Shown: positions 10,454 to 18,581 of the stretch, piece by piece | How the letters are laid out: every line of letters begins with the position of its first letter | Position numbering within the stretch: the stretch's first letter is position 1 | NCBI RefSeq assembly: GCF_014652715.1 | Contig: NZ_BMZI01000005.1 | Coordinates: forward strand, 31,569-95,568 | Length of the DNA stretch: 64,000 nucleotides | Source of the DNA: Salinicola rhizosphaerae | GTDB lineage: Bacteria; Pseudomonadota; Gammaproteobacteria; Pseudomonadales; Halomonadaceae | Direction of reading: 5' to 3' | Notes under the pieces: generated by a model | Seen by the model: the letters and a program-made list of their open reading frames with translations, nothing else | What the model was told of the DNA's origin: nothing | Databases searched by the model: none | Translations under genes and position numbers: made by a program

Positions 10454-11917
10454 TTACGATTGCCCCAGATCGATACAGAGATATTTGATCTCCATGTACT
10501 CGTCGAGGCCGTACTTAGAACCCTCACGGCCGAGCCCTGAGGCCTTGACGCCACCGAATGGAGCACTGGCATTAGAGATCAGGCCGGTGTTGATGCCGAC
10601 CATCCCGTACTCCAGCGCTTCGGCAACACGCCACACGCGGCCGAGATCCTTCGAGTAAAAGTAGGAGGCGAGGCCGAACTGGGTGTCGTTGGCCATGCGC
10701 ACCGCTTCTTCTTCCGTCTCGAACGGGAACACAGCGGCAAGCGGGCCAAAGGTCTCTTCGGTCGCGACCTTCATGTCCGGCGTGACGTGGCTCACCAGTG
10801 TTGGCGAGAAGAAGCGACCGCCCAGCGAATGTTCGTGCCCGCCCAACAGCAGCTGCGCGCCCTTGTCGGTGGCATCCTTGATGTGCTCCGACACCTTGGC
10901 AACGGCGTCTTCGTCGATGAGCGGCCCGATATTGACGCCCTCTTCGAACCCGTCACCCACCTTGAGCTCGCTGTTCATCGCTGCTGCCAGCTTCTCGCTG
11001 AACGCATTGACCACGCTGGACTGCACCAGGAAGCGATTGGTGCAGACGCAGGTCTGACCAGCGTTGCGGAATTTGGAGGCAATGGCGCCCTCGACCGCCG
11101 CGTCCAGATCGGCATCCTCGAAGACCAGGAACGGCGCGTTGCCGCCCAGCTCGAGCGAGATCTTCTGAATGTGCTGCGCCGCGTTCGCCATCAGCGAGCT
11201 GCCGACTTCCGTCGAGCCGGTGAAAGTGACCTTGCGCACGACAGGCGAATCGGTCATCGCCTTGGCAATGTCGCTGGCCTTGCCGGGAACCACGTTGAAT
11301 ACGCCTTTCGGCACCCCAGCCTGCTCCGCGAGCGCGGCGAGCGCCGTCGCCGAAAACGGCGTCTGGCTGGCCGGCTTGATGACGATCGTGCAACCGGCTG
11401 CCAGTGCGGCCGCTGCCTTGCGCGTGATCATCGAGGACGGGAAGTTCCACGGCGTGATGGCGCCAACGACGCCAACCGGCTGCTTGGTGACGACGATTCG
11501 CTGCTGATTGCTGGCCGCGGGAATGGTGTCGCCGTAGATGCGCCGCGCCTCTTCGGCGAACCAGCGCATGAAGCTGGCCGCGTAGACGATCTCGCCGGCA
11601 GCCTCCTTGACCGGTTTACCCTGTTCGGCGGTCATGATGGCAGCCAGCTCATCCTTGTGTTCGAGCATCAGCTCGTACCACTTCATCAGGATATCTGCCC
11701 GCTCCTGCGCCGTATGATTGCGCCAGCCCGGCAGCGCCGCTTCGGCGGCTTCGATCGCACGCTCGGTCTCGGCACGACCGAGACGCGGCATGCGCCCGAG
11801 AATGTCACCGGTAGCAGGGTTGTCGACGTCGATCTGTTCGCCGCTGTCGGCCGCCACCCAGCTGCCGTCGATGTAGGCAAAGGGACGGAAAAGCGCGCTC
11901 TCTTTCACGGATTGCAT
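10454..11917 (-). CDS. gabD: Succinate-semialdehyde dehydrogenase (NAD(P)+)
   Basis: The enzyme oxidises succinic semialdehyde to succinate, the last step of GABA degradation. The 487-residue protein shows the aldehyde dehydrogenase landmarks: TPWNFP (about 155-160), FTGSTEVG nucleotide-binding loop, general-base E256 in LELGGNAP and the catalytic C290 in NAGQTCVC. The CVC pair is typical of GabD proteins. Overall similarity pattern is closest to GabD rather than to betaine-aldehyde dehydrogenase. No gabT is adjacent. A GGAG-type ribosome site precedes the ATG. Confidence 0.88.
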   Translation of the reverse strand: MQSVKESALFRPFAYIDGSWVAADSGEQIDVDNPATGDILGRMPRLGRAETERAIEAAEAALPGWRNHTAQERADILMKWYELMLEHKDELAAIMTAEQGKPVKEAAGEIVYAASFMRWFAEEARRIYGDTIPAASNQQRIVVTKQPVGVVGAITPWNFPSSMITRKAAAALAAGCTIVIKPASQTPFSATALAALAEQAGVPKGVFNVVPGKASDIAKAMTDSPVVRKVTFTGSTEVGSSLMANAAQHIQKISLELGGNAPFLVFEDADLDAAVEGAIASKFRNAGQTCVCTNRFLVQSSVVNAFSEKLAAAMNSELKVGDGFEEGVNIGPLIDEDAVAKVSEHIKDATDKGAQLLLGGHEHSLGGRFFSPTLVSHVTPDMKVATEETFGPLAAVFPFETEEEAVRMANDTQFGLASYFYSKDLGRVWRVAEALEYGMVGINTGLISNASAPFGGVKASGLGREGSKYGLDEYMEIKYLCIDLGQS

Positions 11918-12295
11918 GAATCACTCCTTCCTGGATGTGCTTGTCGGCGATGATAGTTCGGCGCCCGCGGCCACACATCGGGACGCCGGCAACGCGGCCA
12001 ATGCCTGCACCGCCGCCTCGTCGGCGGCGCGCCATCATCGCAGACGGTCTCGATCCTGACGGATAGGCGTCGACGACCGAGAAGCTCGACTATCAAGACA
12101 TTCGGTTCGCGAGACGCTGGATTCCCGAGAGAGTCGACTGTCGGGATCTTTCACGCCCACGGTCTCCGCTGCCGAAAGGATGGCGCGTAACGGCCGACTC
12201 TGCCAGTGCTATTCATCCGTCGGCAGTGCTTCCTGGTCATCCGCCGGCAGCGCGTCTCGACCATCCGCTCAAAGACTTCCTCGGGCGAGGCGAGC
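11918..12295. other. Intergenic region upstream of gabD
   Basis: No intact gene is seen. On the minus strand, just after the stop of the gene at 12296-12745, shifted frames read SPEEVFERMVE and then LPADDQEALPTDE followed by a stop near 12211, which may be a decayed C-terminal extension of that gene. The promoter of gabD should also lie here. Confidence 0.35.
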
Positions 12296-12745
12296 TCACC
12301 ACCCAGTCCACAGCGTGACACCGACCGCGATCACGATCGCCAGACCACTAACCCAGTAGCCGCTGAAGCGCTCCGGCGCACGATGGACATGACGAAGACC
12401 CGTCCAGGCCAGAATCAGCGCGACGATCTCGACCACGAACGCGTAGCGCCCGGCGCTGAAGCCGACCACCGAGAGCACGAAGGCCGCCAATGACCAGTGC
12501 GAGAGCTGCTTGCGCAGGGTCTTGCCGCTGGCGTCGCGCGCCAGGCTGGCACGACGCTGCGCTTCCGGTCGATTGAAGACCTGGACCGCTCGACCCTCGC
12601 GCACCTCAAAACGCACCGGCAGGTTCTCGCGAGGCAGTCCCCGGCCCCGCCACTGCGCAAGTTCGAAGGGGTAACGCTGGCCTTGCGGTGTCTCGACCTC
12701 GCCCGCCTGGGCGTCATCATCGAAACGAATGAGATGACCATCCAT
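12296..12745 (-). CDS. Small OB-fold-like/membrane fusion protein (cold-shock-like N-terminus, DUF4190-like C-terminus)
   Basis: I do not know a specific function. The 149-residue protein begins MDGHLIRFDDDAQAGEVETP, a beta-rich stretch of about 65 residues whose pattern (GxLxxFDD..G.I.TP.G..FxF, PRENLPVRFEV) resembles the cold-shock/OB-fold half of proteins linked to DUF1294. The C-terminal half has two to three hydrophobic helices (SLAAFVLSVVGF; FVVEIVALILAW; VSGLAIVIAVGVTLW) with DUF4190-like spacing. The ATG at 12745 follows GGGATAGGG; an upstream ORF extension overlaps folE and is discounted. It lies 41 bp behind folE. Confidence 0.6.
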   Translation of the reverse strand: MDGHLIRFDDDAQAGEVETPQGQRYPFELAQWRGRGLPRENLPVRFEVREGRAVQVFNRPEAQRRASLARDASGKTLRKQLSHWSLAAFVLSVVGFSAGRYAFVVEIVALILAWTGLRHVHRAPERFSGYWVSGLAIVIAVGVTLWTGW

Positions 12746-12786
12746 GTCGTGCCCTATCCCGAAAAAACGCGTGCTGTCGCCAACGC

Positions 12787-13344
12787 TCAGCGGCCGTTGA
12801 CCAGCATCAAAAATTCCTGGCGAGTGGTCTGGTTCTTGCGGAAGCTGCCCAGCATCACCGAGGTTTTCATGCTCGAGTTCTGCTTCTCGACGCCGCGCAT
12901 CATCATGCACATGTGCTGGGCTTCGATCACCACGCCGACACCGCGAGCTTCGGTGACCTGCATGACCGCTTCGGCAATTTCACGCGTCAGATTCTCCTGA
13001 ATCTGCAGTCGGCGGGCGTACATGTCCACGATGCGCGCGAATTTGGAGAGCCCCAGCACCTTGCCTTGCGGTAGATAGGCGATATGACACTTGCCGATGA
13101 ACGGCAGTACGTGGTGCTCGCACATCGAGTACATCTCGATATCCTTGACCAGCACCATCTCGTCGGTGTCCGAGGCGAAGACCGCGCCGTTGACCAGCGA
13201 TTCCAGCGACTGATGATAGCCCTGCGTCAGGAACTCCATCGCCTTGGCGGCACGCATGGGGGTGTTGCGCAGGCCCTCGCGCTCCGGATTCTCGCCGAGC
13301 TTTTCCAGAATGCCGCGGAAGTGACCTGCCAGTTGCTCTGTCAT
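12787..13344 (-). CDS. folE: GTP cyclohydrolase I (FolE type 1)
   Basis: FolE converts GTP to 7,8-dihydroneopterin triphosphate, the entry step to folate and pterins. The 185-residue protein contains the zinc site C75-E-H77-H ([12 protein letters not shown]), [19 protein letters not shown] and the second zinc Cys in [10 protein letters not shown]. The start at 13344 is chosen because [13 protein letters not shown] matches the family start; the longer frame to 13410 lacks support. Pterin chemistry reappears in the 60-kb cluster, which could in principle draw on its product. Confidence 0.95.
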   Translation of the reverse strand: MTEQLAGHFRGILEKLGENPEREGLRNTPMRAAKAMEFLTQGYHQSLESLVNGAVFASDTDEMVLVKDIEMYSMCEHHVLPFIGKCHIAYLPQGKVLGLSKFARIVDMYARRLQIQENLTREIAEAVMQVTEARGVGVVIEAQHMCMMMRGVEKQNSSMKTSVMLGSFRKNQTTRQEFLMLVNGR

Positions 13345-13487
13345 GTTGCTGCCTTGCCTCTCGTCTTTCGATATTGGCGATGGGCCGGCAAGCGCAAGCC
13401 GCCTCTCCATCGGTGCGCCAATTCTAGCGAAACTCCCTCGACGGCTCTATCGATAAGATCTTGGAATCGAGCGCCTGAGGGCGGGTT

Positions 13488-14474
13488 TCACGCCAGCCAG
13501 CGCGGCGAGTCCAGCAGAATACGCTGCTGCTCGAGGTGGCGGATATGCTGATCCCAATAGCCGGAATCGGCCACGTAGGGAAAGGCACGGGGGAAGGCCG
13601 GGTCATCCCACCTCGAGGTCAACCAGGCGCTATGTCGAATCAGTCTCAGCGTACGCAGTGTCTCGATCCAGCCAAGCTGCCGGCGATCGAATTCGAGGCT
13701 GGACTCGTAGCCCTCGATCACCTCGGAAAGCTGCATCTGCCACTCTTCGGGACTCTGCGCCGTCAACAGCATCCAGAGATCCTGCACGGCCGGCGCCATC
13801 GCACAATCATCGAAGTCGACCAGCGCAAACTGCTCGTCACGGCCGAGCATATTGCCAAGATGACAGTCGCCGTGAACGCGCTGCAGCGCCGATGCGGGCC
13901 AGGCATGATCGCGCAGCAACGGCAGCAGCGCTTCGATCACTCTGGCGTACACGTCACGCTGGCGCGCGTTCAGCCAACGGGCCTGCAGCACCCTTTCGCG
14001 GCTTTCGCAGACCATCCGGTCAACGTCGAAGTGAGGGCGATGTCGGAACGGTTGCCGTGCTGCGACCTCATGAACGCGACCGATCAGCTCTCCGAGCGCA
14101 AACAGGTGGGCAGGATTGTCGAGCTCGGGCGCCTGCCCCACGACGTTGGCGAACAGCGAGAAGCGAAAGCCGCCATGGTGATGAAGCGTTTCGCCACTCT
14201 CACTTACCCAAGGGGCACCGACCGGAATGTCATTGGCAGCCAGCTCCCCAAGAAACGCATGCTCTTCGAGGATCTGCTCATCGCGCCAGCGTTCGGGTCG
14301 ATAGAACTTGACGACCCAGCGCCGCCGATCGTCGTCGGTCAGCGAGTAGACGCGATTTTCGTAACTGTTGAGCGCGAACGGTTCGCCGGGTAGCCAGAAA
14401 CCCAGCGACTCGACCGCTTCGACCACGCGCTGGGGGGTCAGCGACTCGAACGGATGCGCAGAAGCGTCGCTCAT
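13488..14474 (-). CDS. srkA: Stress response Ser/Thr kinase SrkA (YihE/RdoA)
   Basis: SrkA is an aminoglycoside-phosphotransferase-fold kinase linked to the Cpx envelope stress response. The 328-residue protein has SYENRVYSLTDDD (ATP loop), VVKFYRPERW with the ATP-binding Lys, the catalytic loop RVHGDCHLGNMLG and the metal-binding DFDDCAMAPAVQDLW. The E. coli protein is of the same length (328). In many gammaproteobacteria srkA sits beside dsbA; here it is near comF and folE instead. Confidence 0.94.
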   Translation of the reverse strand: MSDASAHPFESLTPQRVVEAVESLGFWLPGEPFALNSYENRVYSLTDDDRRRWVVKFYRPERWRDEQILEEHAFLGELAANDIPVGAPWVSESGETLHHHGGFRFSLFANVVGQAPELDNPAHLFALGELIGRVHEVAARQPFRHRPHFDVDRMVCESRERVLQARWLNARQRDVYARVIEALLPLLRDHAWPASALQRVHGDCHLGNMLGRDEQFALVDFDDCAMAPAVQDLWMLLTAQSPEEWQMQLSEVIEGYESSLEFDRRQLGWIETLRTLRLIRHSAWLTSRWDDPAFPRAFPYVADSGYWDQHIRHLEQQRILLDSPRWLA

Positions 14475-14513
14475 ACGACCTCGGATATGGTGTCAATGCT
14501 TGCGCGCATCGTA

Positions 14514-15308
14514 TCAGATTCGCGCCGAGGGCGTCCGTGCCAGCGCGAGCGCCGTTACGCTCTCGGCACCCGCCTTCCGGCACGCCCGGGCGAGCGCATC
14601 CAGCGTGGCACCGGTCGTCATCACGTCGTCCACGACGATGACCGAGGCCGGCAGCGGATGCGCCACCACGAAAGCGTCTTTGACGTTACGCCGGCGCGCC
14701 CGCCGGTCCAGCCCCCGCTGAGACGGCGTCTGTGCGAGCCGGCGCGCCGGAATCAGCGGCAGCTCGAGGCGATCGGCCAGCCGCCTCGCCAGCCAGGCGG
14801 CGTGGTCGAACCCTCGCTCATGGGTTCTCTCGCGCTGCCCCGGCACGGCCACGATCGCTTCCCCGAGTCGGGGAAAACGCCGCTGAGCCTGCTGGAGCGC
14901 CGCCGTCAGCAGCCGAATCATCACCTCCCCGGCGCGAGGGTCCGCGGAAAACTTGAAGCGCTGCACCAGCGCAATCATCCGCCCTTCATAGCGCAGAGGC
15001 GTCAAGGTGCGCGCCATCGCCGGCGGTCGGCGCAGACAGTGCCCGCACAGCCGACCACTGGCGGTCGCCGATCCCAGGGGTTCTCCGCAGCATTCGCAGG
15101 CGTGACGATTCCAGGGCATCTCGCCATAACAGGCTTGGCACCAGGTCGCATCGCCTCCGACCGGTGCGTGGCAGAACGTACAGTAACCCGGCAGCGCCTG
15201 CTCCAGCGCAGCATTCACGCCGCGCAAGAGACGCCGAAATCGCCATTTCAGCGCCGTCTGTCGGTTAGCGCCGGATCGCTCCAAGAGCGTATTGCCATGT
15301 TCCGCCAT
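14514..15308 (-). CDS. ComF family phosphoribosyltransferase-like protein
   Basis: ComF proteins combine a Cys-rich zinc domain with a phosphoribosyltransferase fold and are linked to DNA uptake or replication restart. Here eight Cys in four pairs (CTFC, CQAC, CECC, CGHC) lie in about residues 42-92 and the PRPP-loop VIVVDDVMTTGATL lies near 215-230. The ATG at 15308 has GGAG four bases upstream; a GTG at 15332, also behind GGAG, would give 272 residues and cannot be excluded. The product is cytoplasmic. Confidence 0.88.
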   Translation of the reverse strand: MAEHGNTLLERSGANRQTALKWRFRRLLRGVNAALEQALPGYCTFCHAPVGGDATWCQACYGEMPWNRHACECCGEPLGSATASGRLCGHCLRRPPAMARTLTPLRYEGRMIALVQRFKFSADPRAGEVMIRLLTAALQQAQRRFPRLGEAIVAVPGQRERTHERGFDHAAWLARRLADRLELPLIPARRLAQTPSQRGLDRRARRRNVKDAFVVAHPLPASVIVVDDVMTTGATLDALARACRKAGAESVTALALARTPSARI

Positions 15309-15413
15309 TGCACTCCGTCGACCTGTCAGCACCTGTTACTCCGTTGTCGACCCGAGTCGGCAGAACTTGAGCCCCCGGCATGACGCCCGTGAATGGCAGG
15401 CGGCGACCGCCGA

Positions 15414-15441
15414 TTGACTTCGCATCCGCCGCACGTACAAT
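15414..15441 (+). promoter_or_regulatory. Sigma-70 promoter of tRNA-Leu(UAG)
   Basis: TTGACT at 15414-15419 and TACAAT at 15436-15441 are separated by 16 bp. The GC-rich sequence after the -10 (AGGCGCGCCC) is the kind of discriminator found at stringently controlled stable-RNA promoters. Confidence 0.8.
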
Positions 15442-15458
15442 AGGCGCGCCCTCATCTT

Positions 15459-15543
15459 GCGGATGTGGTGGAATTGGTAGACACGCTAGATTTAGGTTCT
15501 AGTGCCGAGAGGCGTGGGAGTTCGAGTCTCCCCATCCGCACCA
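15459..15543 (+). tRNA. tRNA-Leu (anticodon UAG), CCA encoded
   Basis: The 85-nt gene folds as a class II tRNA. Acceptor arm GCGGATG pairs with CATCCGC before A-CCA, the anticodon loop ATTTAGG gives UAG, a long variable arm follows (GCCGAGAGGC) and the T-loop is TTCGAGT. It reads CUA and other CUN leucine codons. Confidence 0.97.
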
Positions 15544-15904
15544 TCTGATTTTCAACGGTTTTTTGCCGAAACGAAGTCCTCGAGTTGGGTCACTGGATCG
15601 TGAGTGTGACCAGATCGTGACTTTGGCCGAACCCCGTTGGCTGCCTGTAAGACCTTCAACGCCCAATGTATCCACCGCGAACTCGTGGCGATCAAGCTTT
15701 GCGGTCGCGGTGCTTCGCTCCCCTGCCCGATGGAACACCAACCTTGACGGATGCCCGTCACCCATGACCGTCGTTCTCGGCCATCCCGCGTGGAGCGTAG
15801 CCGGCGAGCCTGAAACCCGCGGTGCAAGTTGCGAACGCAAGATCCCGGCACCGAGGTGCCGGGATCGTCGTTTATCATCGCCCGGTCATGCCGGAAGATC
15901 GCCC
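15544..15904. other. Spacer between tRNA-Leu and a small lipoprotein gene
   Basis: A short T run at 15559-15564 may end tRNA transcription, and a perfect hairpin sits at 15841-15866. Open frames here are without recognisable proteins and partly antisense to the tRNA. No integrase or att duplication was seen. Confidence 0.45.
15841..15866. terminator. Perfect 12-bp hairpin downstream of the small lipoprotein gene
   Basis: GATCCCGGCACC at 15841-15852 pairs exactly with 15855-15866. T-rich sequence follows on the plus strand (GTCGTTTATC) and a weaker one on the minus strand, so it could stop transcription from both sides. Confidence 0.6.
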
Positions 15905-16078
15905 TCAGGGCCCGCCATGGCCGCCGCCACCCGGACCGCCACCAACACCCGGCCCCCCGGATGCGCCATGCTGAGCTGATTCGCCGCCACCGGGGCCTCC
16001 GTGATGCGGTCCCCACCAGGCACAGCCACTCAATCCCAGCGCGATCGCACAGGACAAGATCCATAGATAACGTGTCAT
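15905..16078 (-). CDS. Small Gly-rich lipoprotein
   Basis: A 57-residue protein of unknown role. It has a lipoprotein signal peptide (MTRYLWILSCAIALGLSGC) with the lipobox L16-S-G-C19, so the mature form would be a lipid-anchored peptide of 39 residues. That peptide is very rich in Gly, Pro and His (WWGPHHGGPGGG, GVGGGPGGGGHGGP). The ATG at 16078 follows AAGGAG at good spacing; an in-frame ATG six codons upstream is less likely. Expressed small lipoproteins of this kind are common but poorly studied. Confidence 0.65.
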   Translation of the reverse strand: MTRYLWILSCAIALGLSGCAWWGPHHGGPGGGESAQHGASGGPGVGGGPGGGGHGGP

Positions 16079-16191
16079 TGACGTACTCCTTGTCATGAGA
16101 TGAGCGCCCAGGGTGCCATGGGCGTGAGCAAGAAATGCGCAAATGACGGCGCCGGAAACGATCGCTGACTGCCGGCCTTTCGCTCAGATAC

Positions 16192-16219
16192 AAAAACGCC
16201 TCCCCGATAGGGAAGGCGT
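16192..16219 (-). terminator. Rho-independent terminator of the acidic secreted protein gene
   Basis: On the minus strand, ACGCCTTCCC and GGGGAGGCGT form the stem around TATC, followed directly by a T run (complement of 16192-16195). It is 33 bp beyond the stop at 16252. Confidence 0.85.
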
Positions 16220-16251
16220 CGATGACATCAAGGCGTGCCGGCTGGCGGCAG

Positions 16252-16581
16252 TTACTGGCTCTTCTGCGCCTCGGCAGCGGCGTCGCTCTGGCCATCGGCA
16301 TTGATATCGTCGAGAGCCTCGCTATCGTCGATATCAGTCGGCTCGGCGGTTTCCGAATCGACGGAATCCATCGCATCGTCTGCCGCAGCGCTGTGGCCTG
16401 ACTCGTTGCTCATGGCATCGGTGCTGTCGTGGCTCTGATCGGTGACACCGGAGCCGGATTCCATCGGCTGATTGTCGGCGTCGTAGGCATCTTCCATGGC
16501 ATCGCTCTGGGCCTGCGCCACACTGGCACCCATGATCATCATCAGCCCGGAAATTGCCGCAATCGCTGTTCCTTTCTTCAT
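16252..16581 (-). CDS. Small acidic secreted protein, unknown function
   Basis: The 109-residue product starts MKKGTAIAAISGLMMIMGAS and has a clear Sec signal peptide with a likely cleavage after AQA (about residue 24). The mature part is almost wholly low-complexity, rich in Asp, Glu, Ser and Ala (DDAMDSVDSETAEPTD), as expected for a protein of a salt-adapted organism. The ATG at 16581 follows GAGGGAG and sits at the signal peptide; a longer frame to 16761 has no ribosome site or signal. No family is recognised. It has its own terminator. Confidence 0.7.
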   Translation of the reverse strand: MKKGTAIAAISGLMMIMGASVAQAQSDAMEDAYDADNQPMESGSGVTDQSHDSTDAMSNESGHSAAADDAMDSVDSETAEPTDIDDSEALDDINADGQSDAAAEAQKSQ

Positions 16582-16833
16582 GACAGACTCCCTCTTCTTC
16601 CTGTGAATCGGTTCTTGCCCGGTGTCATTGCTGGCTCGAGATCCGTTCTGGCTCGAGAACGGCCTCATCGGCGCCCTCGTGCCGCTCATCACGACCTCAA
16701 CAGCAGCATAGACCAGTTCGCCAATTTTGCTGTCGGTAAAACCAACGTCATCGACGCTCATATGCCCCTTTCACGACGACGTGATTGATACGGCAAAATT
16801 AGGCTCGATAAAACGCGGCCTGATAAAACGAAA

Positions 16834-16863
16834 GGCGAGCCCGTCAGGGCCCGCCTTTTTTTT
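16834..16863 (+). terminator. Strong orphan rho-independent terminator (plus strand)
   Basis: GGCGAGCCC and GGGCCCGCC form the stem around GTCA (one mismatch) and eight T follow. The preceding ATAAAACGAAAGGC resembles the lead-in of enterobacterial rrn terminators. The nearest upstream plus-strand gene is tRNA-Leu, 1.3 kb away. Confidence 0.8.
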
Positions 16864-17216
16864 GATTCGCGTCCGCAGTGACATCCTGTCCCGCTTTCCC
16901 CGGAGGGCGATCATCCTGATCCAGCGTGCGCGCGAAGCTGTGCTGTGGAGCTGCGCGGTATCCTCCTGATTCCGACAGCCCCGGCGGTCATCCTTGACCC
17001 CCGACTGACACTCCGTTATCTCGACTGGACGCCCTAATGAACCCGGTCATTGGCCGTCAGCGAGCGTTTCCTTGACTCCGATCCCTGGAGCGAAGCGTCA
17101 GTTAACGGAAACAAAGTTATACAAGAGTTGTTACAAGGTCAAGGGGTACGATCAGTTTTTTTGAGTACCGAGGCCTTTCGGGGGCCAGGCAAAGCGCGAC
17201 GGCGAAGAGAGGCAGA

Positions 17217-17247
17217 CAAAAGAAAACCGGCGGAAGGACGCCGGTTT
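17217..17247 (-). terminator. Orphan rho-independent terminator (minus strand)
   Basis: AAACCGGCG (17224-17232) pairs perfectly with CGCCGGTTT (17239-17247); read on the minus strand the stem is followed by TTTTCTTTTG. No minus-strand gene lies between it and the plus-strand DUF1206 gene. Confidence 0.65.
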
Positions 17248-17658
17248 CCGGTACTAGCCACGCCAATGTCATCGATGCCAATGCCGTTGGAGACAGTGAC
17301 CTTCTCTACCTTGGCCTATCAGCACCAATTCGACCCATGCTCCTGAACCGGTGGTTCATTCCCTGGCCCAACCGCTAACCAACGCCATGCGTAAATCCCT
17401 TGGTCACGTCCCTGCGGCAGCCCTCTGGAGAAGAATCGCTGAAATGTTAGATCAATACATTACATACTACAAAGCAACGTACAAAATATTGACGAAAATC
17501 GCCGCCTCTTTCACCACCCCCCGTCGTGCTCGGGCCGCAGCGGCCCGCTCCCGGGAGTCACCGGAGCGCGATGGCGCAAGACCAACGCCATTCGTTACCG
17601 GATGGCGAAACAGGCACTTTCATCTAACCTTCGGCTACGCCAAGTCACAAGGAACATC

Positions 17659-18474
17659 ATGAAGGTTCGCGACACGCACCTGCGCCAATGGCTCAGCCGA
17701 ACGGCTTCGGCCGGCTATGTCGCCAAAGGCATCATCTATTTCGCTATCGGCTGGCTGGCACTGCTCACGTCGATTGGCCTGGGCGGTAGCGAGAGCGGCG
17801 CGGCAGACGTGATTCAGCGCATCGCTCTCTGGCCGTTCGGGGGATTTCTGCTGGCGCTGCTGGGCGGCGGCCTGATCGCGTACGTGGCATGGAGACTGGG
17901 GCAGGCTTTCTGGGACACCGAGTCCAAGGGGCGAAGTCTCGTGGGATGGTGTCAGCGCCTGGGATTCGTGATCAGTGGTGGCCTCTACGCCGTTCTCGCC
18001 TGGCAGTGTACGCAGCTGCTGTTCAACAGTTTCTCGAGCGGCAACAGTAGCACCGGCGAACGCACCGAGCGCGTCCTCGGTCTGCCGGGTGGTCGCTGGC
18101 TACTTCTGTGCCTGGCAGTGATTTTCATCGGCGTGGGTGTCAACCAGATGGTGCGCGCCTGGCGGCGCGCCTATCGCAAGAACTGGCACCTCGCGGACCG
18201 CCCCAATCCGCCGTTGCCGCTGCTCGAGGGCATTGCCAGATTCGGCCTCGCCGCGAGGGGCGTCACGTTCATGATCATCGGCGGTCTTCTCGGCTTGGCG
18301 GCGTGGAAATTGACGCCGAGCAAGGCAGAAGGACTCGGTGGCGCGCTCGATCTGCTCGCTCACCAGCCGTTTGGCGACTGGCTACTCGGTGTGGTGGCAG
18401 CCGGCCTGATCGCCTATGGCGGCTACTGCTTCATCAACGCGGGATATCGTCGGGTCGGCAGGCTCCGTCGCTAG
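17659..18474 (+). CDS. DUF1206 domain-containing membrane protein
   Basis: A 271-residue inner-membrane protein of unknown function. It contains three repeats of a two-helix unit starting with an R-x-G-Y/A-x-A-K/R-G motif: ASAGYVAKGIIYFAIGWLAL, QRLGFVISGGLYAVLAWQC and ARFGLAARGVTFMIIGGLLG. This is the DUF1206 pattern, giving about six transmembrane segments. The ATG at 17659 follows AAGGAAC; the longer frame from 17602 has no site. It converges with hupE and shares a bidirectional terminator with it. Confidence 0.85.
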   Translation: MKVRDTHLRQWLSRTASAGYVAKGIIYFAIGWLALLTSIGLGGSESGAADVIQRIALWPFGGFLLALLGGGLIAYVAWRLGQAFWDTESKGRSLVGWCQRLGFVISGGLYAVLAWQCTQLLFNSFSSGNSSTGERTERVLGLPGGRWLLLCLAVIFIGVGVNQMVRAWRRAYRKNWHLADRPNPPLPLLEGIARFGLAARGVTFMIIGGLLGLAAWKLTPSKAEGLGGALDLLAHQPFGDWLLGVVAAGLIAYGGYCFINAGYRRVGRLRR

Positions 18475-18509
18475 ACGCTCGCGGCAGCGGCATTTCTCCC
18501 TTCATCAAC

Positions 18510-18537
18510 GACAAGGACCGCCGAAGCGGTCCTTGTC
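18510..18537. terminator. Bidirectional terminator between DUF1206 gene and hupE
   Basis: GACAAGGACCGC (18510-18521) pairs perfectly with 18526-18537 around CGAA, between two convergent genes. No long T run is present, so efficiency is uncertain. Confidence 0.6.
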
Positions 18538-18581
18538 ACGAGCGAGCCGGCGCCTCGCGGCGACCTTGCCATCGAGCCGCC

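Larger units (their letters stand above)
16582..17658. other. Gene-poor 1.1-kb region with two orphan terminators
   Basis: No ORF here looks like a real protein. The stretch contains a plus-strand terminator at 16834-16863 and a minus-strand terminator at 17217-17247, neither matched by a gene on its strand nearby, plus AT-rich segments at about 17100-17165 and 17440-17510. The simplest reading is that it encodes one or two small RNAs or very short genes. Confidence 0.5.

Noticed and set aside
15459-15900. Possible integration site or genomic island at tRNA-Leu(UAG)
   Set aside because: No integrase gene and no repeat of the tRNA 3' end was found downstream.
17050-17346. Plus-strand 98-codon frame in the gene-poor region
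   Set aside because: It runs through the minus-strand terminator hairpin and has no recognisable protein features.
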